A DNA stretch of 64,000 nucleotides from Certhia americana (taxonomy: Eukaryota > Chordata > Aves > Passeriformes > Certhiidae): contig CM031857.1 of NCBI GenBank assembly GCA_018697195.1, forward strand, positions 52,349,471 to 52,413,470. The letters are read 5' to 3'. Position numbers and translations under genes: made by a program. Within the stretch, counting starts at the first letter, position 1; every line of letters begins with the position of its first letter. The notes under the pieces are model-generated. The model saw nothing but the letters and a program-made list of their open reading frames with translations, was not told the DNA's origin and made no database searches. This document shows positions 1-9,800 of this stretch, piece after piece.

Positions 1-559
1 TAAACAGGAGGTATATCGTTAAATGTAGCATGTTCAGCTGCATCCCCATGGAGTATAGCATTGATTACTGCTTTCTTTGCATGCAGAGGTGGATTTTATG
101 ACTACTTTGGCCTATGTGTATCAGTGCCTATTTGGGAGCAAACATTTTTGCAGCAGACAGAATGATCTTCAGAAACCCCTGTATGAGCCCTCCACTTGCT
201 CCACTGCCAGGATTTACCATCATGCTTCAGAGACTAAGCATTTGATGGTGAAGATGCTTCTGGAGATATCTGCCTGTAAAAGCGGGTGGCTTCATTGAGG
301 CTCTGGCACTAAGAACACTTGATCTTGCTCAGAACAAGTTCAAAGACCAATTCCATGCTGGGGAAAATCCTGTATCACATCAGTCTCTGGAACTGACAAC
401 TGAAATAGCATATCTGAAAAAGTAGGACCAGCTGTAATTAGTAGTGATTTAAGCCCAACAGGGAGCTAAATGCTTGCAAATCAATAAATGCATTGCAGAG
501 CCTTAGGAAAGTCGTAACAGGATCATTAAATATATGGCTTGTTACTAAACTTCATTTAC

Positions 560-566
560 TTGGCAC
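560..566 (-). promoter_or_regulatory. miR-96 seed match 2 (distal 3'UTR)
   Basis: The minus strand reads GTGCCAA in CAGGATGTGCCAAGTAAATG. It would matter only if the mRNA extends this far, about 1.85 kb into exon 3. That is plausible from the human UTR length but unproven here. Confidence 0.4.
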
Positions 567-863
567 ATCCTGTTTCCTTCTCTACCGTACACGATCACTA
601 CAGGGAAGATGAGTTTCAATTAGGATATTTTCTGGTTGTGAGCTATTTAGACAAAAGAAAATCAGCATAAAAATATTTGTTTCTCCCCTTCTTCATAACA
701 GCCAGCCCTAGCAAAAAAAGCTGTTAATTCTGTCAGTGCATAAAGAAAGCTCCAAGTATTTCTGTAACAAAAATATTGTAGGAACCAGTGAAAAGACAGG
801 TGAGGCCTGTTACTCACACATTCATGAAAACTGCATCTTGCAATTACAAAAAATCAGAAATCA

Positions 864-869
864 TTTATT
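864..869 (-). terminator. Candidate polyadenylation signal for FOXO1
   Basis: AATAAA on the minus strand is followed downstream by T-rich and then TGTGTGAG-containing sequence, a reasonable GU-rich element. It would give an exon 3 of about 1.55 kb. A second hexamer lies at 1479-1484 with a weaker downstream context. Either may be an alternative site. The true distal site may lie outside the window. Confidence 0.3.
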
Positions 870-1962
870 CCAAGACCCACACCTGAAAATATTCAGGTAG
901 CTGTCAGTGTGCTTACTCCAGTAAGACCAAGTTTTCCCACAGAAATCAGATCTCTGTTATTAATGCTCTCCCCTACCCTAAACCTCATGCATTTGTATAA
1001 CTTTGCCACTTACTTTATCTTTCTTTTTGAAAAAAAAAAAAAAAGTAATGTTTTGTCCTGCAGTAACATCAAATTTTCCCATTCAGAAGTAGCATTTTGC
1101 ATCTTCAAATCTACTGCTTTACAACAGAAACACTGATAAACTCTGAAACTAGTGCTCATTAAGACAAATGACAATTTTGTCATTAATTTTACTACAATTA
1201 CAAATTTTCCGCAAAAGGTCCTGCTCTCTTGAGTGCACAAACATTATGAGACCTCCATGAAATAAATATAAATGTGAAGCATTGTACAAGCATCTTAACA
1301 ATGAATACTTAACACTTTGTGGTAGTTAAAATGATAATAGAAGCAGATGACATTTCTAAAAATGCATATATAAAACTGATTAAATATTTCTAAACATAAA
1401 GTTGTCTATATTTATACATCACACAACAAAAAAAGGGACAGAAATGTTTTGTATTCAAGATCCTTATTAAGCTTTTCCTTTATTAGCACTCCCAAGTGCT
1501 AGGGAAATTTATAAAAACATGTACTTAATCCAGTTAAAATACTGTACAAAATGAAGAGGTTATGAATGCTGCCAGATCTCAGATTTATTTTTTTAAAGTT
1601 GCCTATGTAACAAAAGTAGATTTTAATTATAAGAAAAATAGCTTGGAAGGTATTCCAAAAATTATCTTAAGCCTAACAATAAAGTAATTAATCTGACAAT
1701 GAAATCCAGATATATTCTTGCATAAATTTACACAAATACAGGTAACTTATCAAATGGCATTTAACCTACTGTTTGCTTTGAATAGTCAGTGAGTTTAGTA
1801 GGATCATATTTAACAGGCTATTCTATTCCCATATGAAATGTGTGGCAATTTTGAGTAAAACAATGCAGTTCATACTGCTGCAAGGCAAGTCCACAGTTAT
1901 CTCAATTCATCAAAACACAGGTAACATCAACGAAGGTTAAACTTACTTAGGGTATGAGATCA

Positions 1963-1969
1963 TCACAGT
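1963..1969 (-). promoter_or_regulatory. miR-27 seed match in the FOXO1 3'UTR
   Basis: The minus strand reads ACTGTGA, complementary to miR-27 nucleotides 2-8, within AATACTGTGATG. I recall the same string in the human 3'UTR, where miR-27a is a reported FOXO1 regulator. The position after the seed match is T, so this is a 7mer rather than an 8mer. Confidence 0.6.
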
Positions 1970-2116
1970 ATTCTTACAAAAGTTTATAAACTTTTCTTGG
2001 ACCAAAACAGATAGTCTTAAAAAACAATTCTTCTTCTACAGAGCATACTGTACAAAACCGAAAGCACAACATGATGTAAGTAAGAGTCTTTGCTGTGATT
2101 ATATGGTGTAGTGAAT

Positions 2117-2123
2117 TTGGCAC
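2117..2123 (-). promoter_or_regulatory. miR-96 seed match 1 in the FOXO1 3'UTR
   Basis: The minus strand reads GTGCCAA followed by A, a strong (8mer-type) complement to the miR-96 seed. It lies 21 nt downstream in the transcript from the miR-183 match. Human FOXO1 has the same AAGTGCCAAA context as I recall, and miR-96 targeting of FOXO1 is established in mammals. Confidence 0.65.
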
Positions 2124-2144
2124 TTCAGAGTAATGAAATTTCCA

Positions 2145-2151
2145 ATGGCAC
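2145..2151 (-). promoter_or_regulatory. miR-183 seed match in the FOXO1 3'UTR
   Basis: The minus strand reads GTGCCAT, complementary to nucleotides 2-8 of miR-183-5p. It lies in a block (AACTGTGCCATTGGAAATTT) that I recall as nearly identical in human FOXO1. FOXO1 is an established target of the miR-183/96/182 cluster in mammals. Use of the site in this species is inferred. Confidence 0.6.
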
Positions 2152-2254
2152 AGTTCTTATCTACAGCAGCACATAACCTGCAAACCTTGGGCAAACATCC
2201 TGTACAGGAAAATACTCTCTCTGCTGCCAACTCTGACGAAAGGAAGAAAAATGG

Positions 2255-2286
<32 letters not shown>
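2255..2286 (-). repeat. U-rich homopolymer tract in the FOXO1 3'UTR
   Basis: On the plus strand this is A19-G-A12; in the mRNA it is U12-C-U19, followed by UUCCAUUUUUC. It is a low-complexity tract where slippage and length polymorphism are expected. Human FOXO1 also has a long homopolymer-rich stretch at a similar point of its 3'UTR, but of different composition as I recall it. Confidence 0.8.
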
Positions 2287-2287
<1 letters not shown>

Positions 2288-2413
2288 ACCCCCCAAAAAG
2301 TTAGTGCATGCGCACAGCTTTGTCAAGAAAATTAAAAAGAAAAGTGAAGGACATCTTTGTACTGCTTTTCTCAGTTCCTGCTGTCAGACAAGTCTGGAGA
2401 ATTTAACCATAGC

Positions 2414-2806
2414 CTAGGAAGAAAGAAAAAACAACAAAAAGAATAAATTAACATTCACAACAGATGAATAAATCTATTAAAGTATCTTCAAGCAAACTTT
2501 AAGATATTTTAAATGGGGAATAAAAATTTCTTCATTACTGGCTAGTAACCAGCAAGTTTTTTTTGTTTAAAACATCAATGACAAAACATTAGCGCTCCAC
2601 ATGAAGTAAGAGAAGTCACTACTTGACAGTACTAATGCACCAGTGCAAACCTGATTCTCAAACTAACAAAGGACTGGAAAGTGACTGACTGTTACTGAGG
2701 GAGTTCACATGCCAACACAGAAGAACTCCCAGATTTTAAGCATCTTGACATTTCTTTCTTTTCCCTTTAGCTGTTTTGCAGATTTATTTTAAAAAGCACA
2801 GCTTAC
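2414..2806 (-). other. FOXO1: FOXO1 intron 2, within the 3'UTR (393 nt)
   Basis: The donor GTAAGC lies at 2806-2801. The acceptor is a pyrimidine-rich run ending ...TTCTTCCTAG at 2414. Joining these sites gives a 3'UTR that lines up with the start of the human FOXO1 3'UTR as I remember it, including the shared TGTCTGACAGCAGGAACTGAG block. The human gene likewise has a non-coding third exon. The sites are seen in sequence; use of the splice is inferred. Confidence 0.8.
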
Positions 2807-2819
2807 CTCCTACTACATC
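2807..2819 (-). other. FOXO1: FOXO1 3'UTR portion in exon 2
   Basis: Thirteen nucleotides lie between the TAG stop and a consensus donor (GGAG|GTAAGC). The distance from the stop to this last exon junction is far below the roughly 50-nt threshold that triggers nonsense-mediated decay. The normal stop is therefore compatible with a 3'UTR intron. Confidence 0.8.
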
Positions 2820-4163
2820 CTAGCCTGACACCCAACTGTGTGTGGTTGTCTTTACGCTGTGCTGAAAACTTTGGTTAGGCAATACACTGTCAAAGTTAAA
2901 ATCTAACGTTTCTCCATCCATAAGGTCATTACGGATAATCGACTCCATGTCACAGTCCAACCGTTCAATTAACATGTCATCTAAGTCACTGGGAAGCTTC
3001 TCCTGGTGGAGGGAAACAATTCCCACCCTCCCATAGCCATTGCAACTGTTAACAGGGGCATACGGATTCATGGCATTCATCTGCATTGGGTGACTCATAG
3101 GCACTTGTAGCGAAGTCTTCACTGTGGACAGGCGGTTTAGCCCTGATGTGTGTGACATGGCATTCACTGTGTGTGACAAGGCACGGCCATTGACTGCAGG
3201 CGCTGGCTGGTTATGTCCCTGGTGAGGGCGGGCGTTAGGGTTCATCATTTTGTTGTGGGGTGGCTGGCCGCCGTAGTTTGGCACCACCGAGTTGGTGACC
3301 ATCAGCACGCTTTGGCCCAGCGCCCTGCCACCAGCCTGGGAAACACCAGTGTCCACTGATGCCAAGATATCGTTGTGCGGCGGAGAATCAGAGGTCAGTA
3401 ACTCCTTCAGAAGTCCCGCAGGACAGTTGTATTGGCTCATCGATCCGTAGCTTGATTTACTGTCTTGGAGAGTCTGCATAGGAATCTGGGACAAAGAGTT
3501 CATGCTAGCTTGAGCGTAAGTGAATTTCCTGTAGTCAGGATTTGGTGAACCTATACTTGTGGTCGAGGATGCGAATGAGTAACCTGGTGTTTGCTGCATC
3601 AGGGTGGCAGATGAAGACTGGGTTGACACAGTCATTGATGTATTAGGTGACAAGAGATTGAGATTATCCAAAAGATTTTCCATGTTCTCAGAGTTACTCA
3701 TCTCTGAAAGGCTCGGTAGAGTAGAAGTCATTTTGGTGGTTGACGATGGGTATACCATGGAGTGCACATCCCCATCTCCAAGGTCATCTTGCTCTGGCAA
3801 AATAGGAGAAAGTCTTCCACTAATTGTGCTGGCATTAGAGCTCGTTCTAGGTCGAAATGTACTCCAGTTATCAAAGTCATCATTACTGTGAGAGCTGGGA
3901 CTTGCAGGCCACTTTGAGAACTGTGATCCGGGACTGTCACCATTTCCCTCTTGACCAGACTGAAGGGCTGCTTTTTTCTTGGCAGCTCTGCCTCTGCTTT
4001 TGGCAAACTTGCTGTTGTTATCCATGGATGCTGCTCGCCTCCTAGGAGATTTGCCACTCTTCCCTCCTTCAGGATTAAGCATCCACCAGGAACTCTTCCC
4101 TGTTCCTTCATTCTGAACTCTGATGAACTTGCTGTGCAGAGACAGGTTGTGACGGATTGAATT
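2820..4163 (-). CDS. FOXO1: FOXO1 coding exon 2 (residues 203-649 and stop)
   Basis: This exon completes FOXO1. The acceptor at 4165-4164 (pyrimidine tract ...TTCTGTTTTTCAG) places the first codon at N203, so the open frame running upstream to 4292 is intronic. It starts with the DNA-recognition helix [13 protein letters not shown] (203-215) and continues with the wing region through WWMLNPEGG. The second AKT site is RRRAAS248, next to the basic [11 protein letters not shown]. The CDK-type site KSP is at S241. The third AKT site is RPRTSS311 in front of the S/T cluster. Further on are the LKELL coactivator motif and the acidic C-terminal transactivation segment around [19 protein letters not shown]. 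It ends HSWVSG and TAG at 2822-2820. These match the human order and spacing with an eight-residue offset in the forkhead/AKT part. The exon itself runs on to 2807, so the 13 nt after the stop are 3'UTR. There are no lesions. Confidence 0.97.
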   Translation of the reverse strand, partial: NSIRHNLSLHSKFIRVQNEGTGKSSWWMLNPEGGKSGKSPRRRAASMDNNSKFAKSRGRAAKKKAALQSGQEGNGDSPGSQFSKWPASPSSHSNDDFDNWSTFRPRTSSNASTISGRLSPILPEQDDLGDGDVHSMVYPSSTTKMTSTLPSLSEMSNSENMENLLDNLNLLSPNTSMTVSTQSSSATLMQQTPGYSFASSTTSIGSPNPDYRKFTYAQASMNSLSQIPMQTLQDSKSSYGSMSQYNCPAGLLKELLTSDSPPHNDILASVDTGVSQAGGRALGQSVLMVTNSVVPNYGGQPPHNKMMNPNARPHQGHNQPAPAVNGRALSHTVNAMSHTSGLNRLSTVKTSLQVPMSHPMQMNAMNPYAPVNSCNGYGRVGIVSLHQEKLPSDLDDMLIERLDCDMESIIRNDLMDGETLDFNFDSVLPNQSFQHSVKTTTHSWVSG

Positions 4164-5913
4164 CTGAAAAACAGAATAGCGTGTAAGAAATGGAGAAGAC
4201 ATGCATCTTTTATGGCATACTAACACCTGCTTTTGTAAGTATACTCTCATTTTGTTAGAAAACACAGGGGTAATCATTAAATAAGAAAACATGCCAGCCT
4301 AGAAACTTCTTTTATCTGCTCACGACTCTAAACTGGCTGAAACAAACTTAGAGTCGCCATGTCAATTTGTCTGTCATCTGCCTCCATGACATCTGACATT
4401 ATAAAATGTACAATAAAACTGCAGGAACTGTTTTGAAATAAAAATTCCACATAAAAGAGACAAAATAAGACAGAAGATCAAGAAGGTAACTGAAGTGAGT
4501 CATCTAATGAGTGAACCTGACTGTATTTATGGATTTTTTTTAATTATTATTTTACGCAAAGTTCAGGGATGCTAGATCCTGTTCTATGGTCCTTATAATT
4601 GATTCTCATCCTGCACATCCCAAAACCCTACAAACACGTGACACGCTAACTGTCACTATTGCCACTGAGCATTAATGATGTTTATATCACTTGTGTTATA
4701 TGTGAAAATACATATAGAAAACCAGTTGAGGATTAAGTTCTAATTTTTATAAGTAAACATCATAAATTGCTGAAGAAACCATAGAAGATAAAGTAATGTA
4801 AAGAGCATAGATAAGCTTGTAATGAAACCCTCAGTCTTAAAATCATCTTTCTCTTCCCAAATCAACATTTTAGTATGCAAAATTGACTCTTCAAATACCT
4901 GAGGGCACCAGATATCTTGTGCCAAGAATGACCAGAGGTACTGGAGCTTTTTTTTTTTTTTACCTCCTCAGCCATGAGTAATGTTCCATGTTCTGCTCTT
5001 AAATGCAGACAAAGAATAAAAAAAAAAAAAAAAAAAAAAATCCAAAATGAAAGGCCACAGGCTGACCTGTTAACAAGAGACTAATCTTTGCATTACTGAG
5101 CTCTAAATAAACCTATTTTTGCTCATATAATTTTCTGCTGAGCACACGTAAAAAACTCTGTATCAACAGCGAAGTTTCCCTGTATCTTGACACAATTGCT
5201 ACCAAAAGGCCACAAGTTCAAAGAGCGCTGAAACAGGCAGCCATAGATGTTAATAGAAGGGTGAGACAGTACCATGGTCTATGCTAGGACTGCAATTCAT
5301 GCAGAATGAGGAGGAGGGAACCACAAAATAACACATGAAATAAATGCGTAAAACCAGAAATTAGACCTCAGTGGCAGAGAAATCAGTAATTCACTACCTG
5401 CCTTCCATTCACAGTATTTTTTAGCAACTTGTCTAAAGATCTTAAGTAGGCATGCTAGACACAGTCATCTCATGGCTCAAGCCAGAGACAACAGGCTCAA
5501 ATTCTCTGCAAGAGCCATGATGTTTTGGACCATTTTGATGGATGGAAAACCAAACAGACAAAGCAGGACTGGCCATCTGCAGAGGTCAAGAGAAGTGGTT
5601 ACTCTGGGATCAAAGGTCCAAGAGGAGACCTTCAGCAGATGAGGGCAGCAAAGAGGTGAAGAGCAAGAGCCCTGCAACACCTTACAGGTGCTACTGACTC
5701 GAAACTCTGCCCCCAGAAGTGCAGCTTCACCCCAAACAGGGCACAAGACACTCCCTAACACAAGAAGACGGCAGAGCATGGCCTCAAGGCACTGACTGTT
5801 CAACCAGCACAGCACTGAGTCAAACCATGTGCCTAAACTCAGAAGCCTTTCCAACCTCTCCTCCAAAGAACCATCTTTACAAGTTATCCCAGTTAAACAG
5901 ACACCATCAAAAA
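4164..5913. other. Intron 1 segment next to exon 2
   Basis: AT-rich intron with the exon 2 acceptor, T14 and A23 homopolymers and no other recognised element. The frame that extends exon 2 upstream from 4163 to 4292 is intronic read-through. Confidence 0.6.
5018..5040 (+). repeat. A23 homopolymer (with T14 at 4948-4961)
   Basis: A 23-nt A run lies 56 nt from a 14-nt T run on the same strand. The two could pair in a hairpin. No processed pseudogene is recognisable upstream of the A run. Confidence 0.7.
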
Positions 5914-6091
5914 ATCCCCATCCCTGGCAGTATTAAAGGCCAGGCTGGATGGGGCTTGGAGCCACCTGGTCTAGTGGAAGGTATCCCTGCCCACATTCCA
6001 ATGCCCAGGAGGGATTGGAACTAGATGATTTTTAATGTCTCTTTCAACCTAAAGCATTCCATGACTCTATGATGATTTTATGATTTCTTTC
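5914..6091 (+). mobile_element. CR1 LINE 3' end fragment
   Basis: Bird CR1 3' terminus on the plus strand. Recognisable parts are ggccaggctggatgggg, cacctggtctagtggaagg, ggaactagatga, and a terminal tail with degenerate attctatg-type repeats (catgactctatgatga). It is 5'-truncated, as most CR1 copies are, and moderately decayed. Confidence 0.85.
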
Positions 6092-6289
6092 CTTACTTTA
6101 CTTTCGAAAGGAAGCCATTCTCCTAGAGACAGTAAAGCAGGACTGCATCTCTTCACTTCAGGTAACCTTACAATCAAAATACCACCTCTGATCCAGCAAC
6201 AGGGTGCTAGCTAGGGAAGGCCTTGGAATCTTATGTGCACCAGGTGCAGCTAACACATAGGGAGGGTACAGCCTGGAAATCCATCTTCG

Positions 6290-6850
6290 GACCTGCCTGC
6301 ACAGCCCCAGGGGCTGGCCAAGAAGTCTTGTGAGGCCGGCCTGGCACAGCCCATTGTTTTCTCTCAAGGGCCACAGACCAATCTGTGGCTGACACAAATC
6401 CAGCTCCACAAATGTCGCAAGAAAGTTGCTCTGTGCGGCTGTTGATTAAAAAACCTCCTGCGCCAGTTCATTTTTTTTACTGTATTTTGTAAACATACCC
6501 AGTTGGCTCAGGATCACTGTTTACTATCAAAATAGCCATATCAAACACACAAAACATCGGTCAGGGAAAACACTGGACTGAGGCTCAGCTCCCTCTTCTC
6601 TGCTACACAAGCGTTAAATATTTAAGAAATCGCTGCTATTCCTTAGTCATCAAAAATGTTATAATCTGGTATTATTGTACCGAGGACATTTGAGGTCGCT
6701 CTTTGAGTAACAGAGCTGTCTCCTAACTCTGCCAGCAATGAAAAAAAAAAAATTTTCCTAACAGGAAAAGGTTTGCGGCCCAGAGCTTGTTACATAAATT
6801 CCTGTTTTTCACGCAGCCAGCAGGACATTAAAGAAGCTATGATTTACTAA
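6290..6850. promoter_or_regulatory. CpG-retaining intronic patch with paired FOXO motifs
   Basis: About a dozen CpGs are scattered in 560 bp of otherwise CpG-poor intron. A GTAAACA at 6489-6495 and a TGTTTAC at 6518-6524 form an inverted pair of FOXO-type DAF-16 binding elements. A regulatory role (autoregulation) is speculative. Confidence 0.25.
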
Positions 6851-9800
6851 CTTGGAAAAAGTGTTGAAGAGGTAAATCTTGTGAAAATATGCACTGCTGT
6901 TAATGATGTTGTGTCTACAAATCCTTGCCAGATGCAAACATGACCTGATAAAAAAGTATAGTTTCAGCAGTGGATCTTGGCAGCCAGAGGAATGGCGCAG
7001 CTGTTAATGGCTCAGGCGTGCAGTGGCACCTCCAGCCCCAGCACGCTGTGGAGATGCCTTCAGCTACGGGTTTCACCTCGGCTTTGAAGCAAAGGCTCCC
7101 AAAACCTGGCCTGAAATACTCCAAAAGCAACCATCTGCATTTTAAAGCAGGTCTTCGCACAGCAGTTCATGCCAGATCGCACTGAGTGTAACTGCATTGG
7201 AATTTTATCAAAATCTGGGTCAGGATGGCAGCAAGGCTGCTGCCACCTGTGGAGTGCTTCCTGGGATTGAGTTTTTGCCTCTGAGAGAAGTAAACTTAAT
7301 TCAGCCTTCAGACCAGGAACTGTGGATATGCTTACTGCTAGTCTCTGATTTAAGAATCACAATACGCAAAACCGGTATCAGCTACGTGCAATGTGAAGAG
7401 CACATCCCAGCTAACAAAACTCGTGAAGCCAAGATAATTATTCCTTTGAATCTACATGGTTATATCACTCAGCTGTACTTCAGACATTTCCAACAGCTCT
7501 AGCGATATCCAATAGTGAGTGCATTTGATCCCAAGATATAAATATCAGAACATGCAACTTAAGTTAAACTTGACTAATTGCTGAGAAAATTATATCCCTA
7601 TCTCAACTGAAGTTGAGGTATTTAATTTTGGGGTTTTTTTAGTAAATTGAATTGGTGTTTTACTAAACACCTGAAAACTCAGTTGCTCTGTTAAACTTGA
7701 CAACATTGTAGTTACCGAAGTGAGACCCTACAGAGACATTTGGCTGTCTTTCTTCCACCCCAGACCTTGGAGCAACAAAACCACAGGGAAGCAGAGCTCC
7801 TCTTTAACCTGACTGCAAACCTCTCCAAGCAGGACCTAACTGTGGATTTGTGATTATCCAGGGAGCTGCAAGACCTCAAATTTGTAAGAGCACCTACAAG
7901 TGGTCATGGTCTCTCACACCCTCATACTCTTGTCCACAGGCCCAGACAGCACTCATCCCACCAGAGTTCCATGATAGCCACCTAAGGGGAGAGTGAGGAA
8001 TGGATGTGACAGACAATACACTTTACAAAAATAAGCGTATTTGCTATCAAGGTGCATATGCTGACAGCATTGCAATGAAGCATGCGTCTCAGGGAGATTC
8101 ACAAATAGCTAGTAACAAAGGTAGGAAGGAGTTGGCCTCTGGAAGCAGATGCAGTCATGACAAACTGGGAAGCCATAGGAGCGACACTGCTTCCATAACA
8201 CACATGTGAAGGACTTCCATTAAAATTAACAGTCTAACGACTGCCCACTAAGTTTTCGTTCAGACAACATCCCAGGAGTCCACTGCGTTCTACACCTCTC
8301 CCAAGGGGATGGCTTACACAAGTTGCCAGCTCGTTCTGCCATCAGCTGTGGTAGCACATCCTGTAACTGACAGCTTACAGCGGGTTTCTGAGCCAGCACT
8401 ATCTCCTTGTGATGACAACACCAAAGCAAAAGTTTTGCAGCAGAAAAGTGAACACCCCATTCCCCCAGGATTTCCATACGCTCTTACAGAAGATATTCAA
8501 CCTTTCTCTTGTAGGTATAGCAGGTACAGATGTTCACATCATCCTCCTCTTGGAGCCTCTGTGGCAAGTGCCACTTTAAAAAGAAGTCATTAACACTCCT
8601 AGGAAAGTGTGCAGAGGCCAGGAAGTTCTCCAGCACACTTGCTCACAGCTCATTCAGCATTAACAGCCGGACAGCAGCAGCGGGGGCTATCCATGGCAAG
8701 TGGCACCATGTGGCATCTATCCAAGGCTAAGTTAGATCATGCCTGGCAGAACAGACAGGTTTGCCTGCAACAGCTACACCGCCTGCACCCACTTTGCTGT
8801 GGTTTCCAACGGCACTGCCAAGTTTACGGGGCTTGGATGAAGAGGCCAAGGAGGAAAGAAAACATTGGTAACTCCAGACCTACCAGAATTTCCTTTGGTA
8901 CAACAGTCTGGTGTAAGGCAATCCTGTTTGTCTTACTTAATAACTATGAAATATAAAAAAATTCAGATGCCGATGCTGCACACAGAGCTTGGATTTGCCA
9001 CAGAGCTAGTTCTGGACAGTCATAAGCACTTGGTCTACAGACAGCACACATTTCTCTCTCAAGAAGTTTCCTGACACTTCAATGTTCACCAACACAACCA
9101 CACTGGAGTGTCAGAGGCCTCAAATGCTAATGAAACAGCTAATTTTGCCACCCAGTTGTGGTATTTTTTTATTACAGCTCAGAAGCCTTTTTTGTTGTCC
9201 ACTAAGAGTATGGACAGAAAGTATGTCACTTCACCTCAGGTCAAAGAGTCATATTTAGAAGATGCTGGAAACTTGCCACCTGCAGCTGCATGAAGGTGGA
9301 AGGGCAGGATTTCCTCCCAAACAGGTCATGCTTTTTTGGGTCCTTTGTTCTTGGGGAGGTGCTTTTGTTTAACTTCATTTTTCTCCTGCACTGTTAAATA
9401 GTTAAGAAGTTCTCAGCTGGAAGAAGTGAAGAAATACTTCTCTCTTCCTAGGGGGAAGACCTTGCACTGTTTCTCTGTGCTTTCCATTACTTGCTCTGTG
9501 GTGGCATAGTGACAATCTTTCCCAGACCACCACCCATGAAACATCACTTCCAAACATGGAGACACTTCCATAAACTGTTCTATGTGGTAAGATTTCAGCA
9601 ATGCATCCCTTTTTCCATGCATGAATGTACAAGAGAAAGATGGAGTGTGTGTTATTGCTATATGGTTGCTATACATGTTTCGTGAACACAGAGGGGCTTC
9701 CTGTGGCCATACATCACTAACATGAATCCAAGACTTTTACATTCTGCATTCAAGCTCACAGATTTATACTATCCTGTGATTCCTTCTCAAAGCTGCCAAA

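Larger units (their letters stand above)
1..2413 (-). other. FOXO1: FOXO1 exon 3, 3'UTR (3' end not resolved)
   Basis: Non-coding last exon. The first 450 nt or so (2413 to about 1950) closely resemble the human FOXO1 3'UTR as I recall it. Shared blocks include one ending CAGGAACTGAG, a CTGTACAGGATGTTTGCCCA-like block, GCAGGTTATGTGCTGCTGTA, and the ACTACACCATAT block. The interior holds a U-rich tract and several miRNA seed matches. Human exon 3 is over 3 kb, so the exon may continue past base 1. Candidate AATAAA signals on the minus strand lie at 1479-1484 and 864-869, but neither can be assigned as the main site from sequence alone. No ORF is expected here. Confidence 0.7.

Noticed and set aside
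3604..4160. Open frames on both strands overlapping exon 2
   Set aside because: They are frame shadows of the FOXO1 coding sequence with no independent domain.
4164..4292. Upstream extension of the exon 2 open frame starting MFSYLM
   Set aside because: It lies beyond a consensus acceptor (TTTTTCAG) that restores the FOXO1 forkhead sequence exactly, so it is intron read-through.
4948..5040. Processed pseudogene ending in the A23 tract
   Set aside because: No recognisable coding or retroelement sequence precedes the A run.
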